Shown: positions 45,247 through 54,925 of the stretch, piece by piece
How the letters are laid out: every line of letters begins with the position of its first letter
Position numbering within the stretch: the stretch's first letter is position 1
Position numbers and translations under genes: made by a program
The notes under the pieces: model-generated
The model's database searches: none
Told to the model about the DNA's origin: nothing
The model's input: the letters and a program-made list of their open reading frames with translations, nothing else
Source of the DNA: Algibacter luteus
GTDB taxonomy: Bacteria; Bacteroidota; Bacteroidia; Flavobacteriales; Flavobacteriaceae
Length of the DNA: 64,000 bases
Reading direction: 5' to 3'
Assembly (NCBI RefSeq): GCF_900141715.1
Contig: NZ_FQYK01000003.1
Coordinates: 475,646 to 539,645, forward strand

Positions 45247-45272
45247 GAGGGGACGGAAAGTCCCCTCTTTTT
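45247..45272 (+). promoter_or_regulatory. Terminator-like hairpin in the rimP leader (possible attenuator)
   Basis: A perfect 8-bp GC-rich stem GAGGGGAC (45247-45254) / GTCCCCTC (45260-45267) with loop GGAAA and a TTTTT tail. It lies between the predicted promoter and the rimP start (10 nt before the ATG). As an intrinsic terminator in the leader of the operon encoding NusA, it could serve autoregulation by termination, as reported for nusA in Bacillus subtilis. Confidence 0.7.
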
Positions 45273-45281
45273 ATACTTAAA

Positions 45282-45743
45282 ATGTTTAAAAATAAAGTTA
45301 CAGAATTACTTGACACTGCGTTAATTGAAAGACCAGATTTATTCTTAATTGATTTTACTATCAATTCTGAAAACCATATTAAAGTAATTATAGATGGAGA
45401 TCACGGTGTTTTAGTTGAAGACTGCATGTTTATTAGTAGAGCCATTGAACATAATTTAGATAGAGAAGAAGAAGATTTTTCCTTAGAAGTTATGTCGGCA
45501 GGAGCAGCATCACCATTAACACACAAACGACAGTATAAAAAAAACCTTGAAAGAACGCTTAAAGTAAGAACAGCCTCTGAAGAAATTGAAGGAAAGCTTA
45601 CAAAAGCAACCGAAGATAATATCACATTAGAGTGGAAAGTTAGAGAACCTAAACCAGTTGGTAAGGGGAAAATAACAGTTAATAAGGAAGCAAATGTTCC
45701 TTACGAAAATATTGTAGAAGCTAAAGTTATGATTAAATTTTAA
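45282..45743 (+). CDS. rimP: Ribosome maturation factor RimP
   Basis: A 153-aa protein needed for 30S subunit maturation. The N-terminal alpha/beta domain has VIIDGDHGVLVEDC and FSLEVMSAGAASPL, and a C-terminal SH3-like domain follows. It is the first gene of the rimP-nusA-infB operon; nusA begins 11 bp after its stop. Confidence 0.94.
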   Translation: MFKNKVTELLDTALIERPDLFLIDFTINSENHIKVIIDGDHGVLVEDCMFISRAIEHNLDREEEDFSLEVMSAGAASPLTHKRQYKKNLERTLKVRTASEEIEGKLTKATEDNITLEWKVREPKPVGKGKITVNKEANVPYENIVEAKVMIKF

Positions 45744-45754
45744 TTTAAAGAGTT

Positions 45755-46987
45755 ATGGAAAATATCGCGTTAATTGAATCTTTTTCAGAATTCAAAGACG
45801 ATAAGCTAATTGACAGAGTAACGTTAATGGCAATCTTAGAAGATGTATTTAGAAGCGCCCTTAAAAAAAAGTATGGCGATGATGATAATTTTGATATCAT
45901 TGTAAATCCAGACAAAGGGGATTTGGAAATATGGAGAAACAGGGTTGTTGTTGCCGATGGAGAAGTTGAAGAGCCTAATCAAGAAATTTCATTAACAGAA
46001 GCTCGTAAAATTGAGCCAGATTTTGAAGTTGGTGAAGATGTATCTGAAGAAGTAAAATTAATTGACTTAGGAAGACGTGCTATTTTAGCATTACGTCAAA
46101 ACCTAATCTCTAAAATTCACGAGCACGATAATACCATTATCTACAAGCAATTTAAAGATTTAGTAGGAGAAATTTACACGGCAGAAGTACATCATATTCG
46201 TCATAGAGCAGTTATTTTGTTGGATGACGAAGGCAATGAAATCGTATTACCAAAAGACAAACAAATACCTTCAGATTTTTTCAGAAAAGGAGATAATGTA
46301 AGAGGTGTTATTGATAGTGTTGAGCTTAAAGGTGCAAAACCAACAATAATCATGTCTAGAAGTTCACCTGTGTTCTTGGAAAAGTTATTTGAACAAGAAA
46401 TTCCAGAAGTGTTTGATGGATTAATTACTATTAAAAATGTAGTTAGAATTCCAGGAGAAAAAGCAAAAGTAGCGGTAGATTCTTATGATGATAGAATTGA
46501 TCCTGTTGGTGCATGTGTTGGTATGAAAGGTTCAAGAATTCACGGTATTGTGCGTGAGTTAGGAAACGAAAATATTGATGTTATTAATTATACCAATAAC
46601 TTACAATTATTTATTACACGAGCCTTAAGTCCGGCAAGAGTAACATCTATTAAATTAGATGAAGAAAACAAACGAGCAGAAGTGATTCTTAAACCAGAAG
46701 AGGTAAGTAAAGCTATTGGTAGAGGCGGACACAATATTCGTTTAGCTGGTCAATTAACCGGCTATGAGATTGATGTATTTAGAGAAGGCGCTGAAGAAGA
46801 TGTTGAGTTACGTGAGTTCTCTGATGAAATTGAATCTTGGATTATAGATGAGTTTAGTAAAGCAGGATTAGATACTGCGAAAAGTATATTAGAACAAGAT
46901 CTTGTAGACCTTGTAAAAAGAACAGACTTGGAAGAGGAAACCATCCAAGATGTTATTCGAATTCTAAGAGAAGAGTTTGAAGAATAA
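45755..46987 (+). CDS. nusA: Transcription termination/antitermination protein NusA
   Basis: A 410-aa NusA with an N-terminal polymerase-binding domain (1-125), an S1 domain (about 130-195) and two KH domains (about 225-345), visible in GMKGSRIHGIVRELGNENIDVI and GRGGHNIRLAGQLTGYEIDV. There are no C-terminal acidic repeats, as is usual outside gammaproteobacteria. It sits between rimP and infB, and may act on the hairpin in its own leader. Confidence 0.97.
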   Translation: MENIALIESFSEFKDDKLIDRVTLMAILEDVFRSALKKKYGDDDNFDIIVNPDKGDLEIWRNRVVVADGEVEEPNQEISLTEARKIEPDFEVGEDVSEEVKLIDLGRRAILALRQNLISKIHEHDNTIIYKQFKDLVGEIYTAEVHHIRHRAVILLDDEGNEIVLPKDKQIPSDFFRKGDNVRGVIDSVELKGAKPTIIMSRSSPVFLEKLFEQEIPEVFDGLITIKNVVRIPGEKAKVAVDSYDDRIDPVGACVGMKGSRIHGIVRELGNENIDVINYTNNLQLFITRALSPARVTSIKLDEENKRAEVILKPEEVSKAIGRGGHNIRLAGQLTGYEIDVFREGAEEDVELREFSDEIESWIIDEFSKAGLDTAKSILEQDLVDLVKRTDLEEETIQDVIRILREEFEE

Positions 46988-47038
46988 AAATTAATAATTC
47001 ATAATTGCAGGATTTTATGCCAGAATTGGTATAATCCA

Positions 47039-47046
47039 TATATTTG
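47039..47046 (+). promoter_or_regulatory. Possible internal promoter before infB
   Basis: TATATTTG matches the -7 consensus and lies 20 bp before the infB ATG, in the 78-bp gap after nusA. No -33 match is seen at the right spacing, so it may be chance. Confidence 0.35.
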
Positions 47047-47065
47047 AGTATTTTAAAGGCGATTT

Positions 47066-49801
47066 ATGGCTGAAACAATAAGATTAAATAAAGTATTACG
47101 CGAGCTTAATATCTCACTAGACCGTGCCGTAGAATTTTTAGATTCTAAAGGCGTGGAGATTGAGAAGCGTCCCACTACAAAAATTTCTGAAGAAACGTTT
47201 AAGATTCTTTCGGATGAATTTGAGACGGACGCTAATAAAAAAATGAAGTCTCAAGAAGTAAGCGAAGCGAAGCTAAAAGAAAAGGAAGATTTGCGTATTA
47301 AACGTGAAAAAGAATTAGAAGCTAAGCAAAAAGAACAAGAAGCCAAAGAAAAAGCGCAGCAAGAAGAAGTTATTAAAGCTTCAAAATCTCTTTCTGGTCC
47401 AAAAACTATCGGAAAAATAGACTTAGATTTAAAAAAATCTGATGAAAAATCTGAGCCTGCAGTGGAAACTGTTGTTGAGGAAGTAAAGCAGGCAGAAAAA
47501 GTTAAAGCGAAAGTTGATAAAGCTGAAACTGTTAGTAAACCAGAAACTAAGAAAAAGGAAACTTCAGGAACTGAAGCTGACAAGGTAGTTATAGATGGTG
47601 AATTGGTTACTCCTGATGAAAAAGTAGAAACCCAATACAAAAAACTTTCAGGTCCAAAAATTGCTGGAGATAAAATTGACTTATCTAAGTTTAATAAGCC
47701 TAAAAAGAAAAAAGAAGAAAAGAAAACAGACGCAAAATCATCTGATGCAGGGTCTGCGAATAAAAGAAAGCGTCGTCGTATTAGTAAGGCGGGCGGTCCA
47801 CAAGACAACAAACCAGGATCGAGAGGTCCAGGAGGAAACGACAGGTTTAAAGGAAAACCAGGTCAAGGTCGTCGTAATGTGGTAAAAGAAGAACCTAGCG
47901 AAGAAGATGTTAAAAAACAAGTGCGAGAAACACTTGAAAAACTTCAAGGAAAATCTAGTAAAGGAAAAGGCGCCAAATATAGAAGAGACAAAAGAGATCA
48001 ACACAGAGAACAAACTGAAATTGATCAACAGATAGAGGCAGCTGAAAGTAAAATTATAAAAGTAACAGAGTTTGTAACCGCTAGTGAAATGGCGACTATG
48101 ATGGATGTTGGAGTAACAGAAATTATTTCAGCATGTATGTCATTAGGTATGATGGTTACTATGAATCAGCGTTTAGATGCTGAAACGCTTTCTATTGTAG
48201 CCGAAGAATTCGGCTATCAAGTAGAGTTTGTTACTGCCGATATCGAAGAATCTATTGAAGTTGTAGAAGATAAACCTGAAGATTTAAAAACACGTGCACC
48301 AATAGTTACAGTAATGGGTCATGTTGATCATGGTAAAACTTCGCTTTTAGATTATATACGTGAAGAAAATGTAATCGCAGGTGAATCAGGAGGAATAACA
48401 CAGCATATTGGAGCTTACGGCGTTCAATTAGAAAACGGACAAAAAATAGCGTTTTTAGATACACCAGGTCACGAGGCCTTTACAGCAATGCGTGCTCGAG
48501 GTGCTCAAGTAACCGATATTGCTATTATTGTAGCTGCCGCTGATGATGATATCATGCCGCAAACCAAAGAGGCTATTTCTCACGCGCAGGCTGCAGGAGT
48601 TCCTATTGTATTTGCAATTAATAAAATAGATAAACCAGATGCCAACCCTGACAAAATTAAAGAAGGTTTAGCGCAAATGAACTTATTGGTTGAAGATTGG
48701 GGAGGTAAAATTCAGTCTCACGATATTTCGGCTAAATTTGGTACTGGTGTAAAAGAATTACTTGAAAAAGTATTGCTAGAAGCAGAATTATTAGAGCTTA
48801 AGGCTAACCCAGATAAACCAGCTGTTGGTACAGTTGTAGAGGCATTCTTAGACAAAGGTCGTGGTTATGTGTCTACCATATTAGTGCAAGCTGGAACTTT
48901 AAGAGTAGGTGATTATGTTTTAGCAGGCCAGCATAGTGGTAAAATTAAAGCTATGCATGACGAGCGTGGAAAAGATATTGCTGCAGCAGGACCTTCAACA
49001 CCAGTTTCTATATTAGGATTAGATGGAGCACCACAAGCGGGTGATAAATTTAACGTATTTGCTGATGAGCGCGAAGCCAAACAAATTGCCTCTAAACGTG
49101 CACAATTACAACGTGAGCAATCTGTAAGAACTCAACGCCATATTACACTAGATGAAATTGGTCGTCGTATTGCTCTAGGTGATTTCCAAGAGTTGAATAT
49201 TATTCTTAAAGGTGATGTGGATGGTTCGGTTGAAGCCTTAACAGATTCATTCCAAAAATTATCAACAGAAGAGATTCAAGTTAATATTTTACATAAAGGT
49301 GTTGGAGCCATTACTGAAAGTGATGTGTTATTAGCTTCGGCTTCAGATGCTATTATTGTAGGATTTAATGTAAGACCAGTAGGAAACGCAAGAATGATTG
49401 CCGATAAAGAAGAAATTGATATCCGTACGTATTCTATTATTTACGATGCTATTAACGATCTTAAAGATGCTATGGAAGGCATGTTATCTCCAGAGTTGAA
49501 AGAAGAGATTTTAGGTACTGCAGAAATTAGAGAAATATTTAAAGTTTCTAAAATTGGAACTATTGCAGGTTGTATGGTAACCAATGGTAAAATAACGCGT
49601 AATGCGGGTATTCGTTTAATACGTGATGGCGTAGTTGTTTATACTGGTGAATTAACATCTTTAAAACGATTTAAAGATGATGCTAAAGAAGTAGCTAAAG
49701 GTTACGATTGTGGTATGCAAATTAAAAACTACAACGACATTAAAGAAGGCGATATTATTGAAGCTTTCCATGAAATTGAAGTTAAAAAGAAACTGAAATA
49801 A
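47066..49801 (+). CDS. infB: Translation initiation factor IF-2
   Basis: A 911-aa GTPase that places initiator tRNA on the 30S subunit. The N-terminal third (about 55-330) is a charged Lys/Glu-rich region of low complexity. The G domain has G1 GHVDHGKTS near 419, G3 DTPGHEAF near 467 and G4 NKID near 521, followed by the beta-barrel domains and the C-terminal fMet-tRNA-binding domain. It is the last gene of the operon, closed by a long perfect hairpin. Confidence 0.98.
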   Translation: MAETIRLNKVLRELNISLDRAVEFLDSKGVEIEKRPTTKISEETFKILSDEFETDANKKMKSQEVSEAKLKEKEDLRIKREKELEAKQKEQEAKEKAQQEEVIKASKSLSGPKTIGKIDLDLKKSDEKSEPAVETVVEEVKQAEKVKAKVDKAETVSKPETKKKETSGTEADKVVIDGELVTPDEKVETQYKKLSGPKIAGDKIDLSKFNKPKKKKEEKKTDAKSSDAGSANKRKRRRISKAGGPQDNKPGSRGPGGNDRFKGKPGQGRRNVVKEEPSEEDVKKQVRETLEKLQGKSSKGKGAKYRRDKRDQHREQTEIDQQIEAAESKIIKVTEFVTASEMATMMDVGVTEIISACMSLGMMVTMNQRLDAETLSIVAEEFGYQVEFVTADIEESIEVVEDKPEDLKTRAPIVTVMGHVDHGKTSLLDYIREENVIAGESGGITQHIGAYGVQLENGQKIAFLDTPGHEAFTAMRARGAQVTDIAIIVAAADDDIMPQTKEAISHAQAAGVPIVFAINKIDKPDANPDKIKEGLAQMNLLVEDWGGKIQSHDISAKFGTGVKELLEKVLLEAELLELKANPDKPAVGTVVEAFLDKGRGYVSTILVQAGTLRVGDYVLAGQHSGKIKAMHDERGKDIAAAGPSTPVSILGLDGAPQAGDKFNVFADEREAKQIASKRAQLQREQSVRTQRHITLDEIGRRIALGDFQELNIILKGDVDGSVEALTDSFQKLSTEEIQVNILHKGVGAITESDVLLASASDAIIVGFNVRPVGNARMIADKEEIDIRTYSIIYDAINDLKDAMEGMLSPELKEEILGTAEIREIFKVSKIGTIAGCMVTNGKITRNAGIRLIRDGVVVYTGELTSLKRFKDDAKEVAKGYDCGMQIKNYNDIKEGDIIEAFHEIEVKKKLK

Positions 49802-49815
49802 AAGATTATCTTTAA

Positions 49816-49855
49816 GTAAATAAAAAAGCGACCAACTGGTCGCTTTTTTATTTAC
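49816..49855. terminator. Bidirectional terminator between infB and the SPOR gene
   Basis: A perfect 18-bp stem: GTAAATAAAAAAGCGACC (49816-49833) and its exact complement (49838-49855) around a 4-nt loop. Internal A and T runs allow termination in both directions for the convergent genes. Confidence 0.93.
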
Positions 49856-49869
49856 TAAATACGTTAAAC

Positions 49870-50241
49870 TCACTTAGGCTTAAAAATAAAAGCATTAGGG
49901 AATTTTCGTTTTATTCTTTTTAAGGCTCTATCGGCTTCTAAACGTGTTCTGAAGTTTCCAGCCCAAATTTTAAAATTTGGAGTTTCGTATTGAATAGATG
50001 CGTACCAATCGCCAAAAGCACTGCTAAATTCTTTTTGCGCATCATATGCGCCAGATCGATTTCCTGAATACACTTGTATTTTATATCGTTCAGAATCTGA
50101 TTCATTTTTGTTCATTTCCTTTTTCAAGTTCAACAAAACATTGATTTTTTGGTCTTGATTTACAACAACATTACCTTGTTGTGAAAAGGAATAAGACAAC
50201 GTCATAAAGAAACAAATGATGCTTAAAAAATTATTTTTCAT
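49870..50241 (-). CDS. SPOR-domain periplasmic protein
   Basis: A 123-aa protein with a Sec signal peptide (MKNNFLSIICFFMTLSYSFSQ) and a SPOR-type domain from about residue 50 to the end, with YKIQVYSGNRSGAYDAQKEF and IWAGNFRTRLEADRALKRIK. SPOR domains bind denuded peptidoglycan glycan strands. I chose the ATG at 50241, since it gives a clean signal peptide; the ATG at 50256 adds five residues. A TACATTTG -7 box lies at 50273-50280 on its strand. Confidence 0.87.
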   Translation of the reverse strand: MKNNFLSIICFFMTLSYSFSQQGNVVVNQDQKINVLLNLKKEMNKNESDSERYKIQVYSGNRSGAYDAQKEFSSAFGDWYASIQYETPNFKIWAGNFRTRLEADRALKRIKRKFPNAFIFKPK

Positions 50242-50378
50242 ATGTAACGGTTTCATTTTTAAATAATTTATACAAATGTATAGGATATAAACTTAATTGA
50301 AGGGCTTTTTATTATTTAGAATCCCTCTAAATTACCAATTAACACTTCTCTAACATTTCTAAAATGGACTTTTAATAT

Positions 50379-50386
50379 TACTTTTG
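50379..50386 (+). promoter_or_regulatory. Possible -7 box of the act-cox operon
   Basis: TACTTTTG matches TAnnTTTG. The start would be near 50393, leaving a leader of about 77 nt that contains the palindrome at 50424-50437. No clear -33 element is seen. Confidence 0.4.
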
Positions 50387-50423
50387 CGAGAGATTTTTTC
50401 AACTATACTTTTTCATTTATAAA

Positions 50424-50437
50424 ATGACAAAAGTCAT
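50424..50437. promoter_or_regulatory. CRP/FNR-type palindrome upstream of actA
   Basis: ATGAC-AAAA-GTCAT, a perfect inverted repeat 32 bp before the actA ATG. The core TGAC-N4-GTCA has the same form as the nos-region site TGAT-AAAA-ATCA and as HcpR/FNR-type half-sites. Its place downstream of the predicted -7 box would suit repression. Confidence 0.45.
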
Positions 50438-50469
50438 ACCAAAGTTTAGAAGTTAATTTGACCAATAAT

Positions 50470-51765
50470 ATGAGAAAGGTGATTCACCGTAAATTAAGCA
50501 CAAACTTTCTTCGTTTAAGCTTAGTTTTTTTATTAGCATTTACAACGGCTCTTTCTGCTCAAGAAGGAGACCCAGCAAAAGGAAAATCGTTATTTAATGC
50601 CAATTGTGCTGCTTGTCATAAATTAGATAAAAAAATGACTGGGCCTGCATTACGTAATGTAGAGGCTAGATTAGCTGATGAGCAAGGATTGGATAGAGAT
50701 TGGCTTTACGCATGGATTCGAAACAGTGCGGGTGTTATTAAATCTGGAGACGCTTACGCCAATAAAATATATAACGAATATGCTGGTGCTGCAATGACCG
50801 CATTTCCCCAATTGTCTGATGACGATTTAAATAATATTCTAGCTTATACGGCTGAGGTAAAAGAAGATCCAGCTCCAATTGCAGGTGCAGAAGTTGCAGG
50901 CGCTCAAGATGCTGGTGCTTCAGGAGGCATTTCAAACGAACTTATTTTAGGTGCTTTAGCAATTCTATTTATTTTATTAGCTGCTGGATTGTATTTGGTA
51001 AACAAAACGTTAAGACGTTTTGCAGATGCGCAAGGTATTGAATTGCCTGAGGCTTCAAAAAGAACGCCCTTATGGAAAGCTTTTGTGCAAAACCAGTTTT
51101 TAATGCTAGTGGTTTCTATATTCTTTTTATTAGCTTCGGCTTATTTTGTGTACGGATATTTTATGCAAATTGGTGTGGATCAAGGATATGAGCCAGTTCA
51201 ACCTATTCATTATTCACATAAAATTCACGCTGGAGATAACGGTATCGATTGTAAATACTGTCACTCTTCTGCAAGAGTTAGTAAGCATTCTGGAATTCCT
51301 TCACTTAATGTTTGTATGAATTGTCATAAATCGATTTATGAATATAATGGTGAAACAACTCCTGAGTATTCAAAAGAATTTTATGATGGAGAGATTAAAA
51401 AATTATACGCTGCTGTAGGTTGGGATGATGCTGAACAAAGATATACAGGAGAAACACAACCTGTAAAATGGATACGTATTCATAACTTACCAGATTTTGC
51501 TTATTTTAATCACTCACAACACGTAACAGTTGCAGGTGTAGAATGTCAAACTTGTCATGGACCAGTTGAGGAAATGGAAGTTATGTATCAACATGCACCG
51601 TTAACAATGGGATGGTGTATTAATTGCCATAGAGAAACTAAAGTAGATGTAAAAGATAATGCTTATTACGAAAAGATACACGAAGAGTTATCTAAGAAGT
51701 ACGGGGTAGATGAATTGACAGCTGCGCAAATGGGTGGTTTAGAGTGTGGAAAATGCCACTATTAA
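50470..51765 (+). CDS. actA: Alternative complex III subunit ActA, hexaheme cytochrome c
   Basis: A 431-aa membrane-anchored cytochrome. After a signal peptide there is a monoheme cytochrome c domain (CAACH near residue 39), a transmembrane helix near 157-178, another near 213-235, then a five-heme domain with CKYCH, CMNCH, CQTCH, CINCH and C-terminal CGKCH: six CXXCH sites in all. It carries electrons from the complex toward the oxidase. I use the ATG at 50470; the TTG at 50458 adds four residues. It leads the act-cox operon. Confidence 0.93.
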   Translation: MRKVIHRKLSTNFLRLSLVFLLAFTTALSAQEGDPAKGKSLFNANCAACHKLDKKMTGPALRNVEARLADEQGLDRDWLYAWIRNSAGVIKSGDAYANKIYNEYAGAAMTAFPQLSDDDLNNILAYTAEVKEDPAPIAGAEVAGAQDAGASGGISNELILGALAILFILLAAGLYLVNKTLRRFADAQGIELPEASKRTPLWKAFVQNQFLMLVVSIFFLLASAYFVYGYFMQIGVDQGYEPVQPIHYSHKIHAGDNGIDCKYCHSSARVSKHSGIPSLNVCMNCHKSIYEYNGETTPEYSKEFYDGEIKKLYAAVGWDDAEQRYTGETQPVKWIRIHNLPDFAYFNHSQHVTVAGVECQTCHGPVEEMEVMYQHAPLTMGWCINCHRETKVDVKDNAYYEKIHEELSKKYGVDELTAAQMGGLECGKCHY

Positions 51766-51798
51766 TAAATTTAATAAGAAGTAATTCAATTATATAAT

Positions 51799-54700
51799 AT
51801 GTCATCAAACAAGAAATACTGGAAAAGTGTTGAAGAGCTAAACGAAAATAGCTCTATTGTTGAGACGCTGAGACAAAATGAGTTTGTTAATGAGATTCCT
51901 ACTGATGAATTTTTAGGTGATAAAGATACATTAGAGTCAACATCAACTACTCGTCGCGATTTCTTAAAATATGTAGGATTTAGTACTGCCGCGGCTTCAT
52001 TAGCTGCTTGTGAGGGTCCTGTAAAAAAGTCTATTCCTTATGTGGTTCAGCCAACCGAGATTATTCCTGGTGTAGCTAACTATTATGCAACTACAATTGC
52101 AGATGGATTTGATTTCGCAAGTGTTTTAGTAAAAACCAGAGAGGGGCGTCCAATTAAAATTGAAAACAATGCTATTGCTCCTGCAAACGGTAATGCGAAT
52201 GCGAGAGTGAATGCATCGGTTTTAGGTTTGTATGATAGTTTAAGAGTTCAAGGACCTAGAAAAGGAGAAAATCCAATTTCTTGGTCAGAATTCGATAAGG
52301 AAACAACTGAAAAATTAACTGAGTTAAAAGGAACTGGTAAGGAAATAGTTTTACTAACTCAAACTTTTGCAAGTCCTTCTACGAGTAAGTTGATTTCAGA
52401 ATTTAAAGAAAAATACGGTAATGTTCGTCACGTAGTTTATGATGCGATTTCAGAATCTGCTGCGTTAGACGCATACCAAGCAAAATATGGTGAGCGTGGA
52501 TTAGCAAATTATAATTTTGCTAAAGCGATGACAATCGTTTCAGTAGGAGCTGATTTCTTAGGAGACTGGCAAGGTGGAGGATTTGATTCTGGTTATTCAA
52601 AAAATAGAGTTCCAGATCATGGAAAAATGTCACGTCATATCCAGTTTGAATCTAATTTATCGCTTACTGGCGCTAATGCCGATAAACGTATACCATTAAC
52701 TCCAACACAACAAAAAGTAGCATTAGCGAAATTACATAGCTATGTTGTTGGTGGTTCTGTAGCTGGTAGCTTACCAGAAAATATTGAAGATGCTGTTAAA
52801 AAGGCAGCTTCACAATTAAAGAAAGCTGGAAGTAACGCCGTTGTTGTTACGGGTATTCAAGATGTGAATGCACAAACAGTAGTTTTAGAAATTAATGAGG
52901 CTTTAAATAGTAAAGCATTCGATTCTAAAACACCAATCAAAACAAGACAGGGTAGCGACAAAGCAGTAGCTCAATTAGTTACTGATATGAAAGCAGGAAA
53001 AGTAGGAGCCATCATCATGAGTGGCGTAAATCCTATGTATACTTTACCTAATGCAGCAGATTTTGCTGAAGGATTAAGTAAAACTGAACTTTCTATTGCT
53101 TTCTCAATGAAAGTTGATGAATCGTCGTCTCTTACACAATACTTAGCAGCAGCACCACATTATTTAGAATCTTGGGGTGATGTTGAAATCAAAAAAGGAC
53201 ACTATGCGTTAACGCAGCCAACAATTAGACCTTTATTTGACACAAGACAATTTCAAGATGCTTTATTAAAGTGGACAGAAAATGATCAGTCTTATCATGA
53301 CTATATCAAAGATGCTTGGGGAACTACAATATTGGGTGGTAGTTCATTCAATAAAGCGCTTCATGATGGAGTTTATGTTGGAACAATTGATACTGAAGTC
53401 GAAAGCACTGCCGAGGTTATTGAAGATACACCAACCTCAACGCCTTTTGGTAATGCAGCTAGAACACTAGCAACTTCTGCGAATTCAGACGGTTTAGAGT
53501 TAACACTTTATACTAAAACAGGAATGGGTAATGGCCAACAAGCTAACAACCCATGGTTACAAGAGTTTCCAGATCCTATTACAAGAACATCTTGGGATAA
53601 CTATTTAACCATTTCTAAGGCTGATGCTGATGCATTAGGTTTGGTTAACAATCATGTTGCAAATGGTGCTCTAAATGGCAGTTATGCAAATGTTTCTGTA
53701 AACGGAGTAACTATAACAGCACCAGTTTTAATTCAACCTGGTCAAGCTAAAGGGTCTGTTGGTCTTTCGTTTGGTTACGGAAGAACTGCTGGTTTAAAAG
53801 AAGAAATGCAAACGGGTGTTAATGCTTATGCGTTATACCAAGGTTTCAATAACGTACAAAATGTTACGATAGAGGCAGCTTCGGGCGAGCATGAATTTGC
53901 TTCAGTTCAATTACATAATACCTTAATGGGTCGTGGAGATATTGTTAAGGAAACTACGTTAGAGATATTTAACACAAAAGATAAAAAATACTGGAATGCG
54001 ATTCCTGTGGTATCATTAAATCACGAAGAAACTCCAGTAACTTCGCCAGAAGTTGATTTATGGGATGAATTTGATCGCTCAATTGGGCATCACTTCAACT
54101 TATCTGTCGATTTAAATGCTTGTACCGGGTGTGGTGCTTGTGTTATAGCCTGTCACGCAGAAAATAATGTGCCTGTAGTTGGTAAAACAGAAGTGCGTCG
54201 AAGCCGTGATATGCATTGGTTACGTATTGATAGATATTATTCTTCTGAAACTTCGTTTGAAGGCGATAATGAAAAGAAAGATAATATTTCTGGATTAGGA
54301 AGTTCATTAAGTGAATTTGGTGAAATGGAAAATGCTTCTGAGAATCCTCAAGTAGCGTTCCAACCAGTAATGTGTCAGCATTGTAATCACGCGCCTTGTG
54401 AAACAGTTTGTCCCGTAGCGGCAACTTCACATGGTCGTCAAGGGCAAAATCACATGGCTTATAACCGTTGTGTTGGTACAAGATATTGTGCAAACAACTG
54501 TCCTTATAAAGTGCGTCGATTCAACTGGTTCTTATATAATGGAAACGATGAATTCGATTATCATATGAATGATGATTTAGGACGCATGGTATTAAATCCA
54601 GATGTAGTTGTTCGTTCTCGTGGAGTAATGGAAAAATGTTCTATGTGTATTCAAATGACACAAAAAACTATTCTTGACGCGAAGCGTGATGGTCGTCAAA

Positions 54701-54897
54701 TTAAAGATGGAGAATTCCAAACCGCTTGTTCTGCTGCTTGTAGTAATGGAGCAATGACGTTTGGAGACATCAATGATAAAGACAGTAAAGTTGCAAAACT
54801 TAAAGAAGATAATCGTATGTATCACTTATTAGAAAGTGTAGGTACTAAGCCAAATGTGCAGTATCAAACTAAAGTGAGAAATACAACTGAAGCATAA
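51799..54897 (+). CDS. actB: Alternative complex III subunit ActB, iron-sulfur protein
   Basis: A 1032-aa periplasmic fusion of a molybdopterin-oxidoreductase-like domain (about 50-720) and a ferredoxin-like domain with four Fe-S cluster motifs: CTGCGACVIAC, CQHCNHAPCETVCPV, CVGTRYCANNCPYK and CSMCIQM. The TAT-type motif TRRDFLKYVGF near residue 51 suggests export after folding. In known complexes the molybdopterin-like part carries no Mo cofactor. It receives quinol electrons and passes them on to the hemes. Confidence 0.95.
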   Translation: MSSNKKYWKSVEELNENSSIVETLRQNEFVNEIPTDEFLGDKDTLESTSTTRRDFLKYVGFSTAAASLAACEGPVKKSIPYVVQPTEIIPGVANYYATTIADGFDFASVLVKTREGRPIKIENNAIAPANGNANARVNASVLGLYDSLRVQGPRKGENPISWSEFDKETTEKLTELKGTGKEIVLLTQTFASPSTSKLISEFKEKYGNVRHVVYDAISESAALDAYQAKYGERGLANYNFAKAMTIVSVGADFLGDWQGGGFDSGYSKNRVPDHGKMSRHIQFESNLSLTGANADKRIPLTPTQQKVALAKLHSYVVGGSVAGSLPENIEDAVKKAASQLKKAGSNAVVVTGIQDVNAQTVVLEINEALNSKAFDSKTPIKTRQGSDKAVAQLVTDMKAGKVGAIIMSGVNPMYTLPNAADFAEGLSKTELSIAFSMKVDESSSLTQYLAAAPHYLESWGDVEIKKGHYALTQPTIRPLFDTRQFQDALLKWTENDQSYHDYIKDAWGTTILGGSSFNKALHDGVYVGTIDTEVESTAEVIEDTPTSTPFGNAARTLATSANSDGLELTLYTKTGMGNGQQANNPWLQEFPDPITRTSWDNYLTISKADADALGLVNNHVANGALNGSYANVSVNGVTITAPVLIQPGQAKGSVGLSFGYGRTAGLKEEMQTGVNAYALYQGFNNVQNVTIEAASGEHEFASVQLHNTLMGRGDIVKETTLEIFNTKDKKYWNAIPVVSLNHEETPVTSPEVDLWDEFDRSIGHHFNLSVDLNACTGCGACVIACHAENNVPVVGKTEVRRSRDMHWLRIDRYYSSETSFEGDNEKKDNISGLGSSLSEFGEMENASENPQVAFQPVMCQHCNHAPCETVCPVAATSHGRQGQNHMAYNRCVGTRYCANNCPYKVRRFNWFLYNGNDEFDYHMNDDLGRMVLNPDVVVRSRGVMEKCSMCIQMTQKTILDAKRDGRQIKDGEFQTACSAACSNGAMTFGDINDKDSKVAKLKEDNRMYHLLESVGTKPNVQYQTKVRNTTEA

Positions 54898-54925
54898 ATC
54901 TAATTAAAGAATCAATTATATAATT

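Noticed and set aside
47010..47037. Imperfect hairpin in the nusA-infB gap
   Set aside because: The stem has a bulge and a G-T pair, and no T-run follows; it is not convincing as a terminator.
47251..47811. Long open frame on the minus strand inside infB
   Set aside because: It is the shadow of the Lys/Glu-rich low-complexity coding region of infB; no independent signal supports it.
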